Positions 61,641 to 64,000 of a stretch of 64,000 bases of DNA are shown here, in pieces. The stretch is taken from contig SZWC01000099.1 of NCBI GenBank assembly GCA_023375785.1, positions 1 through 64,000 of the forward strand, read 5' to 3'. Made by a program: the position numbers and the translations under genes. Below the pieces are notes generated by a model. That model did no database searches and was not told the origin of the DNA. It saw only the letters and a list, made by a program, of their open reading frames with translations. This stretch comes from Penium margaritaceum. Its lineage: Eukaryota; Streptophyta; Zygnematophyceae; Desmidiales; Peniaceae. How positions within the stretch are numbered: the first letter of the stretch is position 1; each line of letters begins with the position of its first letter.

Positions 61641-64000
61641 GACTCGTGTCATGATTCATAGCTTTGTGGTCATGGTCAGTGGCACTTGCCAACTTCGTCA
61701 AGGCATTGCGCACAACAGCCACACCGAGCCACCGGTTTTCAACCTCTTTTATACCAGTAAGGTAATGCCCAGTATATCTGCACTGTGATTGGATACTCTG
61801 ACCGTGGCTGACTCATGTAGTTCAATAGAATTAAAAGTCACTTGGATACCTTTGTGGTCATGGTCAGTTGCACATGCCAACTTAGTCAAGGCATTGCGCA
61901 CAATAGCCACACCGAGCAACCAGTATTCTACCTTGTTTGCACCTGAAAGATCATGCCTAGTACATTTGCACTATGACTGGACACTCTGACTGTGGCTGAC
62001 ACGTGTTATGATCAATAGAAGTAAAAGTCACTTGGATACATTTGTGGTCATGGTCATTGGCACCTGCCAACTTTGTCAAGACATTACACACAATAGCCAC
62101 ACCAAGCCACCTGTATTCTACCTTGTTTATACCTGCAAGGTCATGCCCAGTATATTTGCACTGTGATTGGACACTCTGACNNNNNNNNNNNNNNNNNNNN
62201 NNNNNNNNNNNNNNNNNNNNNNNNNNNNNNNNNNNNNNNNNNNNNNNNNNNNNNNNNNNNNNNNNNNNNNNNNNNNNNNNNNNNNNNNNNNNNNNNNNNN
62301 NNNNNNNNNNNNNNNNNNNNNNNNNNNTGCACTGTGATTGGACACTCTGACCGTGGCTGACTCGTGTTATGATCAATAGAAGTAAAAGTCACTTGGATAC
62401 ATTTGTGGTCATGGTCAGTGGCACACGCCAACTTTGTCAAGACATTACACACAATAGCCACACCAAGCCACCTGTATTCTACCTTGTTTATACCTGCAAG
62501 GTCATGCCCAGTATATTTGCACTGTGATTGGACACTCTGACCGTGGCTGAATCGTGTTATGATTGATAGCCTTTTAAGGTACTTGGTAAATTTTGTGGTC
62601 ATGGTCAGTGGCACATTCCAACTTTGTCAAGGCATTGCGCACAAAAGCCGTGCCAAGCCACCAGTTTTTTACCTTGTTTATGCCTGCAAGGTCATGCATA
62701 TTAGATGTGCACTGTGATTGGGCACTCTGACTGTGGCTGACGCGTGTTACGATTCTTAAAAGTTAAACTCACTTGGTAAGCTTTGTGGTCGTGGTCAGTG
62801 GCACATGCCAACTTTGTCAAGGCATTGCGCACAATAGCCACACCAAGCCACCACTATTCTACCTTGTTTGCACCTGAAAGATCGTGCATAGTACATCTGC
62901 ACTGTGATTGGGCACTCTGACTGTTGCTGACTCGTGTTACGATTCGTAGAAGTTAACGTAACTTGGTAAACTTTGTGGTCATGGTCAGTGGCATATGTCA
63001 AGGCATTGCGCACAATAGCCTTGCCAGGCCACCGGTTTTTTGCCTTGTTTATATCTGCAAGGTCATGCACATAAGATGTGCACTATGATTGGGCACTCTG
63101 ACCGTGGCTGACTCGTGTTACGATCAATAGACTTAAAAGTCACTTTGATACATTTGTGGTCATGGTCAGTGGCACATGCCAACTTTGATAAAGCATTGCG
63201 CAGAATAGCCACACCGAGCCACCAGTATTCTACCTTGTTTACACCTGCAAGGTCATGCACAGTATATCTGGACTGTGATTGGACACTATGAACGTGGCTG
63301 AATCGTGTTCTGATTCATAGCCATTTACGTAATTGGTAACCGTTGTGGTCATGGTCAGTGGCACATGCCAATTTTGTCAAGGCATGGCGTACAATAGCCG
63401 TGTCAAGACTCCAGTTTTTTACCTTGTTTATACCTGCAAGGTCATGCATGTTACATCTCCACTGTGATTGGGCACTCTGATTGTGGCTGACTCGTATTAT
63501 GATTAATAACCACTATTCTGACTTTGTGGTCATTGTCAGTGGCACATGCCAACTTTGTCAAGGCATAGCGCACAATAGACACATCGAGCCACCAGTATTC
63601 TACCTTGTTTGTACCTGCAAGGTCATGCCCAATATATCTGCACTGTGATTGGACACTCTGACTGTGGCTGACTTGTGTTATGATTCATAGTTGTTTAAGG
63701 TACTTGGTAATCTTTGTGGTCATGGTCAGTGGCACATGCCAAATTTGTCAAGGAATTGCACACAATAGCCACACCGAGCCACCAGTATTCTACCTTGTTT
63801 ATACCTGCTAAGTCATGCCTAGTATATCTGCACTGTGGTTGGACACTCTGACCGTGGCTGACTCGTGTTATGATTCATAGCCGTTTAAGGTACTTGGTAA
63901 ACTTTGTGGTCATGGTCAGTGGTACATGCCAACATGGTCAAGGCATTGCGCACAATAGCCACACCGAGCCACCAGTATTCTTCCTTGTTTGTACCTGCAA
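61641..64000 (+). repeat. ~190-bp satellite, array IV (plus orientation)
   Basis: About 12 monomers continuing to the window edge, interrupted by an assembly gap. No gene seen. Confidence 0.96.
62181..62327. other. Assembly gap, 147 N
   Basis: The sequence on the left ends TTGGACACTCTGAC and the sequence on the right restarts at TGCACTGTGATTGGACACTC, so the gap sits within a satellite monomer. The same phase marker is 171 bp apart across the gap, about 19 bp short of one monomer, so the N length is probably an estimate. Confidence 0.98.

Noticed and set aside
122-64000. Centromeric satellite
   Set aside because: The array directly adjoins the telomere and I see no centromere-specific retroelement. 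A telocentric chromosome cannot be excluded from sequence alone, but subtelomeric satellite is the simpler reading.

Overview
The window starts at a chromosome end. Bases 1-121 are an uninterrupted run of the plant-type telomere repeat (CCCTAAA on the top strand, the correct orientation for a left chromosome end). Almost everything after it is subtelomeric satellite DNA, a diverged tandem repeat with a ~190-bp monomer. By my tally it covers about two thirds of the window, roughly 225 copies. The telomere type, together with copia-like LTR elements that have a primer-binding site matching initiator-Met tRNA, points to a land plant or a close streptophyte relative. I cannot name the species. I see no intact host gene, no RNA gene and no CRISPR array. 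The many short open frames of 60-120 codons on both strands are satellite by-products.

Layout. (1) 1-121 telomere. (2) 122-11,510 satellite in the orientation I call 'plus' (TGGTCATGGTCAGTGGCACA reads on the top strand), with a 10-monomer higher-order repeat. (3) 11,511-14,302 an island of non-satellite DNA with remnants of a cysteine/histidine-rich (PHD-finger-like) host gene and two GT microsatellites. (4) 14,303-36,826 satellite in 'minus' orientation, holding LTR element A (25,053-28,648, TSD ACTTT) and composite LTR element B (30,594-35,786). (5) 36,827-36,834 a point where satellite orientation flips back. (6) 36,835-60,889 satellite in 'plus' orientation, holding mirror copies B' (38,636-43,853) and A' (45,611-49,225). 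(7) 60,890-61,640 a solo LTR with TSD GACTC. (8) 61,641-64,000 satellite with a 147-base assembly gap.

The main discovery is a large, aged inverted duplication. The left arm (about 24.3-36.83 kb) and the right arm (37.595 to about 50.0 kb) are mirror images that share the same LTR insertions, the same target-site duplications, the same element/satellite junctions and the same private satellite indels. They are separated by 768 bp (four monomers plus 8 bp). In the stretches I aligned by hand the arms match at about 96%, whereas the two LTRs of one element match at about 91%. The elements therefore inserted first and the whole block was inverted and duplicated later.

The LTR elements are all fossils. 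They have LTRs, a primer-binding site, a polypurine tract, long C/T-rich leader regions built of degenerate internal repeats, and small gag-like or unidentified coding remnants. I see no reverse transcriptase, integrase or protease, so they look like a non-autonomous copia-type family that accumulated in the satellite. Percent identities are hand estimates from partial alignments, not computed values.
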